Below, piece after piece: positions 48,447 through 56,448 of a stretch of 64,000 nucleotides of DNA. A program made the position numbers and the translations under genes. Under the pieces are notes generated by a model. The model was not told the DNA's origin, searched no databases, and saw only the letters and a program-made list of their open reading frames with translations. Each line of letters begins with the position of its first letter. Positions within the stretch are counted from its first letter, which is position 1. This DNA is from Caenispirillum bisanense (lineage in GTDB: Bacteria > Pseudomonadota > Alphaproteobacteria > Rhodospirillales > UBA2165): positions 49,171 to 113,170 of the forward strand of contig CAMDWJ010000009.1 of NCBI GenBank assembly GCA_945877815.1, written 5' to 3'.

Positions 48447-48845
48447 TTACTTATTTCCGCCGAACAGCTTGCTCATCAATGAGCCGCCGCCTGCCGGTTG
48501 ATCGCTGTTTGCGGGCGGGGTCGTGCCCGGGACCGGTTCGGTTTTGGTCAGAACACCGGAAACCAAGCCGCGCTGCACCCTGATCTTGATGCCTTCAGCG
48601 ATCTCGACTGCGAGTTCGTCGTCCGAGACCACGCGGGTCACCGTACCGATGATGCCGCCGCCGGTCACGATTTTGTCGCCACGGCGGATATTGGTCAGCA
48701 TGTCCTTATGCTGCTTCGCGCGCTTCTGCTGCGGGCGGATAAGCAGGAAATAGAATACGACGAAGATCAAGACCAGCGGAACCAGGGTCATAAATCCGCC
48801 GTCTCCACCGCCTGCGGCCTGCGCCCAGGCTGGCGAAACGAACAT
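48447..48845 (-). CDS. yajC: Preprotein translocase subunit YajC
   Basis: YajC is a small one-helix membrane protein that co-purifies with SecDF. The 132-residue product starts MFVSPAWAQAAGGG, has one membrane helix (LVPLVLIFVVFYFLLIRPQQ) and the typical LLIRPQQKRAKQHKDML and GDKIVTGGGIIGTVTRV cytosolic domain. The last 35 residues are Gly/Pro-rich. AGGAG lies before the ATG. It heads the yajC-secD-secF-Mth938 run and is divergent from the DUF815 ATPase, with about 135 bases between starts. Confidence 0.95.
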   Translation of the reverse strand: MFVSPAWAQAAGGGDGGFMTLVPLVLIFVVFYFLLIRPQQKRAKQHKDMLTNIRRGDKIVTGGGIIGTVTRVVSDDELAVEIAEGIKIRVQRGLVSGVLTKTEPVPGTTPPANSDQPAGGGSLMSKLFGGNK

Positions 48846-48980
48846 AGGCCTCTCCTTAATAGAGTTTCACAATCAAGGGCGGAATATAGTCACCGGGGCG
48901 GGCAATGCAAACCTGGAGGGGGAAGGTTACTCGGGCTCGCCATTGACCCCCCCACGGATTTTGCTAGTGTCCGCGCGCCC

Positions 48981-49850
48981 ATGGGGGATGTGATGGCCGA
49001 CAAGGACTTGCTGCAAATTCTGGAACGAATCGCCGACGCTCTGGAGCGTCTGGCGCCGCCGCCGCCTGCCGACTTCAATTTGGAGAAGGCCGATGCCTTT
49101 GTCTGGCAGCAGAATCCGGAGGCTTTGGTGCCGATTTACGAGGTCAACCGGCTCGATCTGGATCTGCTCCATGGCATCCAACTTCAACGCGATATCTTGG
49201 TCGACAATACCCGGCGCTTTGCCGAGGGGTTACCGGCCAACAATGCGCTTTTGTGGGGAGCGCGGGGCACCGGCAAGAGCTCGCTGGTAAAGGCCGTCCA
49301 TGCCGAAGTCAACGAGACGGCGGCCGACAAGCTGGTGATTGTCGAAATCCACCGCGAGGATATCGGTTCGCTGCCCCGTCTTTTGAACGTCCTTCGCGAA
49401 TCGTCGCGTCGCTGCATCCTGTTTTGCGACGATCTTTCCTTCGACGGCAGCGATACGAGCTTCAAATCGCTCAAGGCTATCTTGGAAGGCGGCATCGAAG
49501 GACGTCCGGCGAACATCATTTTTTACGCGACCTCGAACCGCCGCCACCTTCTGAGCCGCGAGATGATCGAGAACGAGCGTTCGACCGCGATCAATCCCGG
49601 CGAAGCCGTCGAGGAAAAGGTTTCGCTCAGCGACCGTTTCGGTCTGTGGCTCGGCTTCCATCCGCTGACCCAGGATACCTTCTTCGATATCATCGACGGC
49701 TATGTGAAGCATTTCGGCCTCGATATCGATCCGGAGCAACTCCGTAAGGAAGCGCTTGAATGGTCGATGACGCGCGGCTCGCGTTCGGGCCGCGTCGCCT
49801 GGCAGTTCATCCAGGATCTGGCGGGACGGCTCGGCAAGAGCCTGGGGTGA
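48981..49850 (+). CDS. DUF815-family AAA+ ATPase
   Basis: A 289-residue cytosolic ATPase of the DUF815 family. It carries a P-loop in LLWGARGTGKSSLVKAV near residues 90-106, a Walker B-like CILFCDDLSFD, sensor-1-like YATSNRRHLL, and the family's conserved SDRFGLWLGFHPL. The role of the family is not known to me; it is widely conserved in bacteria. The first ATG gives MGDVMADK; the second (48993) follows GGGGGATGTG and may be the real start. The GTGA overlap with recQ implies translational coupling with a DNA helicase, an interesting hint of a DNA role. Confidence 0.9.
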   Translation: MGDVMADKDLLQILERIADALERLAPPPPADFNLEKADAFVWQQNPEALVPIYEVNRLDLDLLHGIQLQRDILVDNTRRFAEGLPANNALLWGARGTGKSSLVKAVHAEVNETAADKLVIVEIHREDIGSLPRLLNVLRESSRRCILFCDDLSFDGSDTSFKSLKAILEGGIEGRPANIIFYATSNRRHLLSREMIENERSTAINPGEAVEEKVSLSDRFGLWLGFHPLTQDTFFDIIDGYVKHFGLDIDPEQLRKEALEWSMTRGSRSGRVAWQFIQDLAGRLGKSLG

Positions 49851-51430
49851 CGGCTTCGCGCGACGCCGATGCGGCTGCACTTGCGCGGAAAATTCTGAGC
49901 GAGATCTTCGGGTTCGACGATTTCCGATCCAGTCAGGCCGTCGTTGTCGCGGCACTTATGGCGGGTCGCAACGTGCTGGCTGTCATGCCGACCGGTTCGG
50001 GAAAATCGCTGTGCTACCAAGTGCCCGCATTGTCCATGGAGGGATTGGCGATCGTCGTGTCGCCCCTCGTCGCGCTGATGGAAGATCAGGTCGCGGCATT
50101 GCGGCGCCGCAATGTGCAGGCCGAAACCATCAATTCATCGCGGTCGCGCGAGGACAATGTCGCCGCATGGCGGCGCGTGACATCGGGCGAGACACGACTT
50201 CTTTATCTGTCGCCCGAACGGTTGATGACCGAACGCATGCTGAGCGCCCTGGAAAAGCTGTCGGTCAGCCTGATCGCGGTCGATGAAGCACACTGTATAT
50301 CCCAGTGGGGGCCGGCTTTCCGACCGGAGTACGAATCGCTCGCCCGGTTGCGCGATCATTTTCCCCATATCCCAATTGCAGCCTTCACCGCCACCGCCGA
50401 CGAAGTTACGCGTTCGGACGTTGCGGCTAAGTTGCTCGGCGGCCAAGCGGTAATCCATGTTGCCGGGTTCGATCGCCCCAATATCCATCTCAAGGTCATG
50501 CCGCGCGATAACGCGAGTCGCCAACTCACGAGCTTTCTGACCGATCACACCGGGGAAAGCGGGATCGTTTATTGCCTGTCGCGGAAGAAGGCGGACGAAA
50601 CGGCGCGTCTGTTGGCTGATAAGGGGCTGCGGGCATTGCCCTATCATGCCGGAATGACTGCCGAGGCGCGCGGGGCCAACCAGCGCGAATTTCAGGAATC
50701 ACCCGGCGTGATCATGGTGGCCACGATCGCATTCGGTATGGGGATCGATAAACCCGACGTGCGGTTTGTTTTTCATGCCGACATTCCCGGCAGCATCGAA
50801 GCCTATTACCAGGAAATCGGCCGTGCCGGGCGCGACGGCCTGCCTGCCGATGCCTGCATGCTTTACGGCCTCGACGATATCCGTATGCGCCGGCGCTTCA
50901 TTGACGATGAAGAAAGCGACGATGACCGGAAACGCCGCGAGCACCAGCGACTCAATGCCTTGATCGGTTATTGCGAAGCGCCCGACTGCCGTCGCCGGCC
51001 GTTGCTCGCTTATTTTGGCGAAGCGACCGAACCGTGCGGCAATTGCGATCTTTGCCTCAATCCCGTTGAACTGGTCGATGGCGCTCAGGAAGCGCGGATC
51101 GCGTTGAATGCGGTGATCGCCACTGGACAACGCTTCGGCGCGGCCCATCTCGTCGCTGTTATTTGCGGCTCCGAAAACGAAAAGATCCTTCGCTTCGGGC
51201 ACGATAGGTTGACGGTCTTCGGGATGGGGACGGGTCATTCCGTGCCTCAATGGCGTTCAATTCTTCGCCAATTGATCGCCAAGGGATATCTGGAGATCGA
51301 CATCGGCGGTTATGGGGGTATCAGCACGACGAAATCGGGTCAGGCGCTACTCAAGGGGCGGGGAGAATTCCGCTATCGTGCCGATTTTGCCCTGGCACCG
51401 AAACGCCGCCCGCGACGGAGGACCCGTTAG
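49847..51430 (+). CDS. recQ: ATP-dependent DNA helicase RecQ
   Basis: RecQ unwinds DNA 3'-to-5' in recombination and replication-fork repair. The 527-residue protein has Walker A MPTGSGKSLCYQ near residue 48, the DEAH box AVDEAHCISQWG near residue 144, motif VI-like QEIGRAGRDGLPADA, and the zinc-binding set YCEAPDCRRRP...CGNCDLC near residues 375-402. An RQC winged-helix follows. The sequence ends shortly after it in an Arg-rich tail, with no HRDC domain, so it is about 80 residues shorter than E. coli RecQ. After the DEAH box, canonical HDFRPEY is PAFRPEY. GTG start overlaps the DUF815 stop. Confidence 0.93.
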   Translation: MTASRDADAAALARKILSEIFGFDDFRSSQAVVVAALMAGRNVLAVMPTGSGKSLCYQVPALSMEGLAIVVSPLVALMEDQVAALRRRNVQAETINSSRSREDNVAAWRRVTSGETRLLYLSPERLMTERMLSALEKLSVSLIAVDEAHCISQWGPAFRPEYESLARLRDHFPHIPIAAFTATADEVTRSDVAAKLLGGQAVIHVAGFDRPNIHLKVMPRDNASRQLTSFLTDHTGESGIVYCLSRKKADETARLLADKGLRALPYHAGMTAEARGANQREFQESPGVIMVATIAFGMGIDKPDVRFVFHADIPGSIEAYYQEIGRAGRDGLPADACMLYGLDDIRMRRRFIDDEESDDDRKRREHQRLNALIGYCEAPDCRRRPLLAYFGEATEPCGNCDLCLNPVELVDGAQEARIALNAVIATGQRFGAAHLVAVICGSENEKILRFGHDRLTVFGMGTGHSVPQWRSILRQLIAKGYLEIDIGGYGGISTTKSGQALLKGRGEFRYRADFALAPKRRPRRRTR

Positions 51431-51496
51431 GAGCCAAAATCGGCGTTCGATCTGTCGCTTCGCCATCCCAGATTCAACGTGAAAGGGCCTGGAAAA

Positions 51497-51523
51497 CCGG
51501 CTAAAAGAAAGCCGGATTTTTTT
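51497..51523 (+). terminator. Terminator-like hairpin 15 bases before the ssb start
   Basis: A 6-bp stem CCGGCT/AGCCGG with a 7-base A-rich loop is followed by ATTTTTTT, a classic Rho-independent terminator. It lies 67 bases after the recQ stop, and the ssb ribosome-binding sequence (AAAGGAAG) begins right after the T-run. There is no room for an ssb promoter between it and the ssb ATG. Confidence 0.8.
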
Positions 51524-51537
51524 ACAAAGGAAGCGCC

Positions 51538-52020
51538 ATGGCAGGCAGCGTCAACAAAGTGATTCTTGTCGGCAATCTCGGCCGCGACCCGGAAATTCGG
51601 CGCTCGCAGGACGGCAACAAGATCGTGAACATGTCCGTGGCCACGTCCGAGACGTGGAACGACAAAGGATCGGGCGAGCGCAAGGAAAAGACCGAGTGGC
51701 ATCGCGTCGTGATTTTCGACGAGCGCCTTGCCGATGTTGCCGAAAAATATCTCAAGAAAGGCTCCAAGGTTTACGTCGAGGGGCAACTTCAGACGCGCAA
51801 ATGGCAAGGAAATGACGGCGTCGAAAAATATACGACCGAGATCGTTCTTTCGCGTTTCCGCGGCACCCTGACCATGCTCGATGGTCGTAGCGGTGGCGGT
51901 GGTGGCGACGATTACGGTTCGTCCGGTGGCGGTTCCTCTGGCGGCGGCGGATATGGCGGCCCATCCTCGGGCGGTGGCGGACGCGGTGGCGACGATCTCG
52001 ACGACGAGATTCCGTTCTAG
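51538..52020 (+). CDS. ssb: Single-stranded DNA-binding protein
   Basis: SSB coats single-stranded DNA and recruits repair and replication proteins. The 160-residue protein starts [21 protein letters not shown], has the OB-fold with [22 protein letters not shown], a Gly/Ser-rich linker (residues 115-150), and the acidic C-terminal tip DLDDEIPF that binds partner proteins. AAAGGAAG precedes the ATG. The downstream SirB1-like gene begins 6 bases after the stop. A terminator-like hairpin sits in its leader. Confidence 0.97.
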   Translation: MAGSVNKVILVGNLGRDPEIRRSQDGNKIVNMSVATSETWNDKGSGERKEKTEWHRVVIFDERLADVAEKYLKKGSKVYVEGQLQTRKWQGNDGVEKYTTEIVLSRFRGTLTMLDGRSGGGGGDDYGSSGGGSSGGGGYGGPSSGGGGRGGDDLDDEIPF

Positions 52021-52025
52021 CTACA

Positions 52026-52754
52026 ATGAACGACGCCGAGATTCGCGATCGACTGGCTGCGTTCGGCGCCGTGCCGGACGACAAGTTGCCGATTGCCGAG
52101 ACAGCCCTGTGGCTCGCCAAGCGCGATCTCTTGGACGCAAACCTCAGCAATTATCTGGAGCATCTTCGTACGATCAGCGATGATGTCGCCGCAGCCGCAC
52201 GGGGCGTGGAACGGTTGCGCGGGCGGATAGCATGCCTGCGCGAGGTGATCTTCCGCCATCATCGGTATACGGGTGATAACGAAAACTACGACAATCTTCA
52301 GAATGCTAATTTGATGAGCGTGATCGACCGGCGCAAGGGATTGCCGGTTGCGCTTGGTATCCTTGTTCTGCACACGGCGCGCAGACAGGGATGGGAGATG
52401 TGCGGGCTCAATTTCCCGGGACATTTCCTGTTGCGGGCGAGCCTAGCCGGAGAGAGCGTCATCGTCGATCCGTTCGAGCGACTGCGTCGCCTGACGGCAG
52501 AAGACCTGTGTGCTTTGCTGTTTCGCGTCCATGGGCGGGCAGTGCCACTTCGCGCCGAGTTCATCGGCAAGGTCAGCGACCGCGATGTGCTGTTGAGGCT
52601 TCAGAACAACGTCAAATCGCGCGCCCTCGCGTCGGGCGATTTGGCCCGTGCCTTCGATGTGCTCGATTCGATGGTCCTGATCGCTCCCGGCAATGCGGGC
52701 CTGGGCGACGAACTTGCCATGCTGCGCGCCCGGCTCAAGGGCAAGCTGAACTGA
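52026..52754 (+). CDS. SirB1/transglutaminase-like protein
   Basis: A 242-residue protein of the SirB1 (transglutaminase-like/TPR) family. The core block is NLMSVIDRRKGLPVALGILVLH and GLNFPGHFLLR at about residues 95-145, which hold the His of the fold. The C-terminal part (LLRLQNNVKSRALASGDLARAFDVL) is the SirB1 helical tail. The catalytic Cys expected for active transglutaminase-like proteins is not seen before the GLPVALG block, as in other SirB1 proteins. Function unclear. It follows ssb by 6 bases, and its TGA overlaps a CTG that appears to start the next gene. Confidence 0.85.
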   Translation: MNDAEIRDRLAAFGAVPDDKLPIAETALWLAKRDLLDANLSNYLEHLRTISDDVAAAARGVERLRGRIACLREVIFRHHRYTGDNENYDNLQNANLMSVIDRRKGLPVALGILVLHTARRQGWEMCGLNFPGHFLLRASLAGESVIVDPFERLRRLTAEDLCALLFRVHGRAVPLRAEFIGKVSDRDVLLRLQNNVKSRALASGDLARAFDVLDSMVLIAPGNAGLGDELAMLRARLKGKLN

Positions 52755-53527
52755 TCGAGCTTGCTTACAGCAAGGTCGGTGCGGGACCGCCGCTCGTTGT
52801 CCTGCACGGATTGTTCGGTGCCGGACGCAATTGGGGCGCGATCGCGCGCAAGCTTGGCGAAAAATTTAACATTCTCCTGGTCGATCTGCCGAACCACGGC
52901 GACTCGCCGTGGGTCGAAACGCTCACTTACGGCGGGATGGCGCTGATGGTCGCGGATTTTCTGCATGCGCGCGGGATTTACGGCGATGCGGCTTTGCTTG
53001 GTCATAGCATGGGTGGCAAGGTGGGGATGACGCTGGCGCTCGGCGATCCGAATGCGCTCTCCCGCTTGATTGTCGTCGATATCGCGCCGGTCACTTATCA
53101 CAGTCATTCCAACGACGAGATCATCGACGCGCTGCTCGCGTTGCCGCTCGATGCCCTGAAAAACCGAGGCGAAATCGACGCAGCCCTCGCGCCGAGTATC
53201 GCCGATCCGATGTTACGTTCCTACTTGCTCGCCAATCTCCGACGCGAAGGAGATCGCTTCGTTTGGCGGATCAATCTGGCGGGCCTCAAGACAAGCCTGC
53301 CGGCTCTGCTCGATTTCCCGCACTTCGATGCAAATGTTCGTTTCGATGCGCCGACGCTATTCATCGAGGGCGAACGATCGGCTTACATTCGCGATGAGGA
53401 TCGTCCGCTCATTCGCGCGCGTTTTCCCCAAGCGCGGCTAGAAGTAGTCCCGAATGCCGGTCATTGGGTCCATGCGGATGCCCCCGATGTGGTGACCTCT
53501 TTGGTCGCGGGACTTATGTCCGAGTGA
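52751..53527 (+). CDS. YbfF-like alpha/beta hydrolase, probable CTG start
   Basis: A 258-residue esterase-like alpha/beta hydrolase. The nucleophile motif GHSMGGKVGM (Ser in GxSxG) lies near residue 80, the oxyanion-hole HGLFGAGRNWG near 19, and the catalytic His in NAGHWVHADAP near 238. The catalytic Asp is probably in FIEGERSAYIRDED. No ATG, GTG or TTG lies in frame near the domain start. The natural start is CTG at 52751, overlapping the SirB1 stop as CTGA, with AAGGG about 10 bases before. Start is therefore inferred. The end overlaps the flippase gene on the other strand by 14 bases. Confidence 0.85.
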   Translation: MIELAYSKVGAGPPLVVLHGLFGAGRNWGAIARKLGEKFNILLVDLPNHGDSPWVETLTYGGMALMVADFLHARGIYGDAALLGHSMGGKVGMTLALGDPNALSRLIVVDIAPVTYHSHSNDEIIDALLALPLDALKNRGEIDAALAPSIADPMLRSYLLANLRREGDRFVWRINLAGLKTSLPALLDFPHFDANVRFDAPTLFIEGERSAYIRDEDRPLIRARFPQARLEVVPNAGHWVHADAPDVVTSLVAGLMSE

Positions 53528-54941
53528 AATAACGCAACGTCGCGTCGAAGCGAACGATACGTAATGCGAATGCCGCGGCGATATAGACTGCCGACAATCC
53601 GAATCCGATCGCGACGAGGCGCACGAGGGCGCCTTCCAGCGGAATATTTAGCCGCCATCCCAATGCTCCGACCGCACCCGCGAGCAAAAGCGATCGAGCC
53701 ATGAGGAACGCGTGGGTCTCGTAGCCATTTTGGCGCAGCGTCCACGCCGCCAGTACAACGACGAGGAGTGTCGAGGCGATGGTCGCCAATGCGGCACCTT
53801 CCATGCCGAAGCGCGGAATAGCGACGAAATTGAGCGCGATGTTCAGAACCGCGCCACCCATCATGATCAGCATTTGCTGATTTTGAAGACGCCAAGCCAC
53901 GAGTTGCGTATGGAAGACCTCGGCTACATTGGCGAACAGCAAGTTGATCATGAGCAGCCGCAATACCGTCTCGGCTTCGCGAAAATCGTTACCGTAGATC
54001 AGCGTGAGGATATCCGGGGCCAGAACAAATCCGCCGGCAGCGGCAAGCCCGCCGGCAGTGGTGACAAAGGTCGCGTTATGCGCGCCGGCCTCGCGGCGTT
54101 CATCGGGTGAGCCATGAAGGCGTGCGAGAACGGGCAAGATCGCGGTCCGCAGAACCGTGGAAACGACGAGCCCGATCGCCAGGATGCGAACTGAAGCCGA
54201 GTACAATCCGACTTCGGCGCTCGTACGCAAGAAACCAAGCATGACAATATCGATATAGGCGTAGAGGGTCACGAGCAGACCCGTGACGGCCATCGGAGCG
54301 GTTTCCTGAAGGATTCCACGCCAGGTGGTCAGGATGCCGCGCCCGATGACCGGAAGGCCGACTGCCCGAGTGAATTCCCAAATCATTACAAGGGCGGCTG
54401 CGGCTGCGGCACATTGCAGCACGGCGGCGACGACGACTATATCGCCCCCGAGGTTCAGGCTTGCCGCAACCCCCGCCAAGGCAAGGACGGCGGACAAGAC
54501 TTGGCGCCGTGCCACTGCCTCCATGCGCTCGAGTCCTTGGAAGGCGAAATCAAAGCTAAGGGAGGCAATGAACAGGCTGGCGCCTTGGATCAGGACGACG
54601 GCCCCGACTATCGGGCCGCGATCCCACAGGGAGATCAAAATGATGACCGCGACAAAAGACACGGCGCTCAACGATAGCCGCAGGGCGGTCGCGGTTCCTG
54701 TGACTTCGCGTATGCGCGAGCGGTCGGCTGCGATCTCGCGCGTCGCCCAGGTATCGATACCAAGCGCGGCAATAACGCCGAAATAGGAGATCACGGCGAT
54801 CGCGAAGCCCAGAATGCCGTAGTCAGCGGGTCCGACTGCGCGTGCGAGGATGGCATGTGTGACAAGTCCGAGTGCCATCGCAATGGCCTGGCCCGTCGCT
54901 AGGGCAGCTATATTTGCGAATATGGATCGGCGCTCGGCCAT
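53514..54941 (-). CDS. Polysaccharide flippase (Wzx/MOP superfamily)
   Basis: A 475-residue protein with about 12-14 membrane helices, of the MOP superfamily of lipid-linked oligosaccharide flippases. The start is typical (ANIAALATGQAIAMALGLVTHAILARAVGPADYGILGFA), as is the Arg/Asp block WATREIAADRSRIREV. It probably moves undecaprenyl-linked sugar repeats to the periplasmic side. No polymerase (Wzy) or export genes are adjacent, but three glycosyltransferase-type genes are 8 kb upstream. The following MFS gene is on the same strand, 36 bases away. Confidence 0.9.
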   Translation of the reverse strand: MAERRSIFANIAALATGQAIAMALGLVTHAILARAVGPADYGILGFAIAVISYFGVIAALGIDTWATREIAADRSRIREVTGTATALRLSLSAVSFVAVIILISLWDRGPIVGAVVLIQGASLFIASLSFDFAFQGLERMEAVARRQVLSAVLALAGVAASLNLGGDIVVVAAVLQCAAAAAALVMIWEFTRAVGLPVIGRGILTTWRGILQETAPMAVTGLLVTLYAYIDIVMLGFLRTSAEVGLYSASVRILAIGLVVSTVLRTAILPVLARLHGSPDERREAGAHNATFVTTAGGLAAAGGFVLAPDILTLIYGNDFREAETVLRLLMINLLFANVAEVFHTQLVAWRLQNQQMLIMMGGAVLNIALNFVAIPRFGMEGAALATIASTLLVVVLAAWTLRQNGYETHAFLMARSLLLAGAVGALGWRLNIPLEGALVRLVAIGFGLSAVYIAAAFALRIVRFDATLRYFTRT

Positions 54942-54977
54942 GGCGATTTCGGGGGGCGAAGCGGCGCGCGCCCGCGC

Positions 54978-56189
54978 CTATTCGGCCGGCGCGGAGTTCT
55001 GCGCAGTCGAGCGACGCTTCACGAGCGCCAGCCAGACGAGCATCGCGAGCATCACTGCGATCATCGGCAGGGTGGCCAGATTGACCCAGGTCCATCCCAT
55101 GAAATGATAAAGCGTGCCCGAAAACATCGAAGACAAGGCCATGCAGGTGAATACGATGAAGTCGTTGGTGCCTTGAACCTTGGCGCGTTCCGCCGGCTCG
55201 TGCGACTCGGTCAGAAGCGTCGTGCCGCCGGTGAAGGAGAAATTCCATCCAAGGCCCAACATGAACATGGCGACCCAGAAATGCCATAGCTCGGTTCCCG
55301 ACAAAGCGACTGCGACGGCGGCCAGCAGGAGGCCGCCGCCGGCAGCGATGATCCGTAGGCTTCCAAATCGTGTGATCAATTGTCCGGTGAACAGGCCTGG
55401 GGCAAACATGGCAATGATATGCCATTCGATGACGAAAGCCGCATCATCAAAAGAGAAATGATGCCCGACCCGCATGGCGATCGGCGTCGTCGTCATCATC
55501 ATATTCATGGTGACATAGCTGACGAGGCCGCCAGCGATGGCAACAATGATCGCGGGCTCGGTGAGAATCTTAGAGAGCGGCCGTCCGGTTTCCTTGCGTT
55601 CTTCGTGCGTCGGACGCGGCAACTCGATCAGAAGCGATATCAGTGCAGAGACGATGGTGAACCCGATAACGGCGAGCATCGTGCCGCCAAATTCGGCACC
55701 ATCGAGAGTCGTGCGCGTCAGCTTGGCGGTTTCCGGTCCGACGACTGCACCGACAATGCCGGCGGCTATGACGAGCGAGATCGCGCGGGCGCGAAAGGAC
55801 GGGGCCGATGCGTCGGCGGCGGCAAAGCGTTGTAAGCCGGCGAAGCCCGAATAGATGCCGAAAAAGAAGATGCCAGCATTGAATAGAATGAAGCTATTGG
55901 CCTGGATCGCGAAGAAGCAGATCGTGCAACCGAAGGCTCCGATGATCCCGCCGATGACAAAACCCCATTTGCGGCCGATCCACTGCATCAAATGGGAGGC
56001 GGGAAGGGTGCCGCAGGTCGTGCCGACCAGCATCATCGTGATCGGGACCGTCACGAAGGTGAGATCGTCACCTAACATGTTCACGGCCGCCAAGGTGGCG
56101 ACTAGGAACATCAAGGCGCGCCCGGAATTGAATAGCGCTTGTCCGGCGGCCAATACAGAGACGTTGCGCGTTTGCAGGGACAAGGGCAT
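54978..56189 (-). CDS. MFS transporter with 12 predicted helices
   Basis: A 403-residue inner-membrane carrier of the major facilitator superfamily. Loop regions are recognised by HLMQWIGRKWGFVIGG near residue 65 (motif A-like, with GRKWG) and by FAGLQRFAAADASAPSFRARAISLVIAAGIVGAVVGPETAKL in the following helices. The second half has NFSFTGGTTLLTESHEPAERAKVQG. The substrate cannot be predicted. A long Ala-rich end (RRSTAQNSAPAE) is cytosolic. It is transcribed before the flippase gene. The 259-base gap upstream is shared with the divergent gyrA and contains a palindrome and the gyrA promoter. Confidence 0.88.
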   Translation of the reverse strand: MPLSLQTRNVSVLAAGQALFNSGRALMFLVATLAAVNMLGDDLTFVTVPITMMLVGTTCGTLPASHLMQWIGRKWGFVIGGIIGAFGCTICFFAIQANSFILFNAGIFFFGIYSGFAGLQRFAAADASAPSFRARAISLVIAAGIVGAVVGPETAKLTRTTLDGAEFGGTMLAVIGFTIVSALISLLIELPRPTHEERKETGRPLSKILTEPAIIVAIAGGLVSYVTMNMMMTTTPIAMRVGHHFSFDDAAFVIEWHIIAMFAPGLFTGQLITRFGSLRIIAAGGGLLLAAVAVALSGTELWHFWVAMFMLGLGWNFSFTGGTTLLTESHEPAERAKVQGTNDFIVFTCMALSSMFSGTLYHFMGWTWVNLATLPMIAVMLAMLVWLALVKRRSTAQNSAPAE

Positions 56190-56304
56190 TTCGCGTCCGA
56201 GTTTAAGCCTCGATTCGGGGCTGGCAAGCGCCGTCGCGCAAGAGTCTCGGCGGGCGATCGACGGAGCAAAGATATTGCCGATTTTGAGGGTAAAAAAATT
56301 ATTT

Positions 56305-56319
56305 TAAGTCAATGACTTA
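56305..56319. promoter_or_regulatory. Perfect 15-base palindrome in the MFS/gyrA gap
   Basis: TAAGTCA-A-TGACTTA is a perfect 7+1+7 inverted repeat, about 38 bases upstream of the predicted gyrA -35 element and 115 bases upstream of the MFS start. It is a plausible operator for an unidentified dimeric regulator; the T-poor flank rules out a terminator. Confidence 0.4.
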
Positions 56320-56356
56320 CGGGGCTATTTTTCGTCCCGATTCGATATTGATTTGG

Positions 56357-56385
56357 TTGTGATATTGGGGGCGATCTGATATAAA
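56357..56385 (+). promoter_or_regulatory. Candidate gyrA promoter
   Basis: TTGTGA (56357-56362) and TATAAA (56380-56385) are separated by exactly 17 bases, about 63 bases before the gyrA ATG. The predicted leader is about 57 bases. Confidence 0.5.
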
Positions 56386-56448
56386 AAAGATCATCCAATC
56401 CGAGGCTTTCTGCGGGCTCCTCGCCTGCGATTCTTTCATCATCGGACT

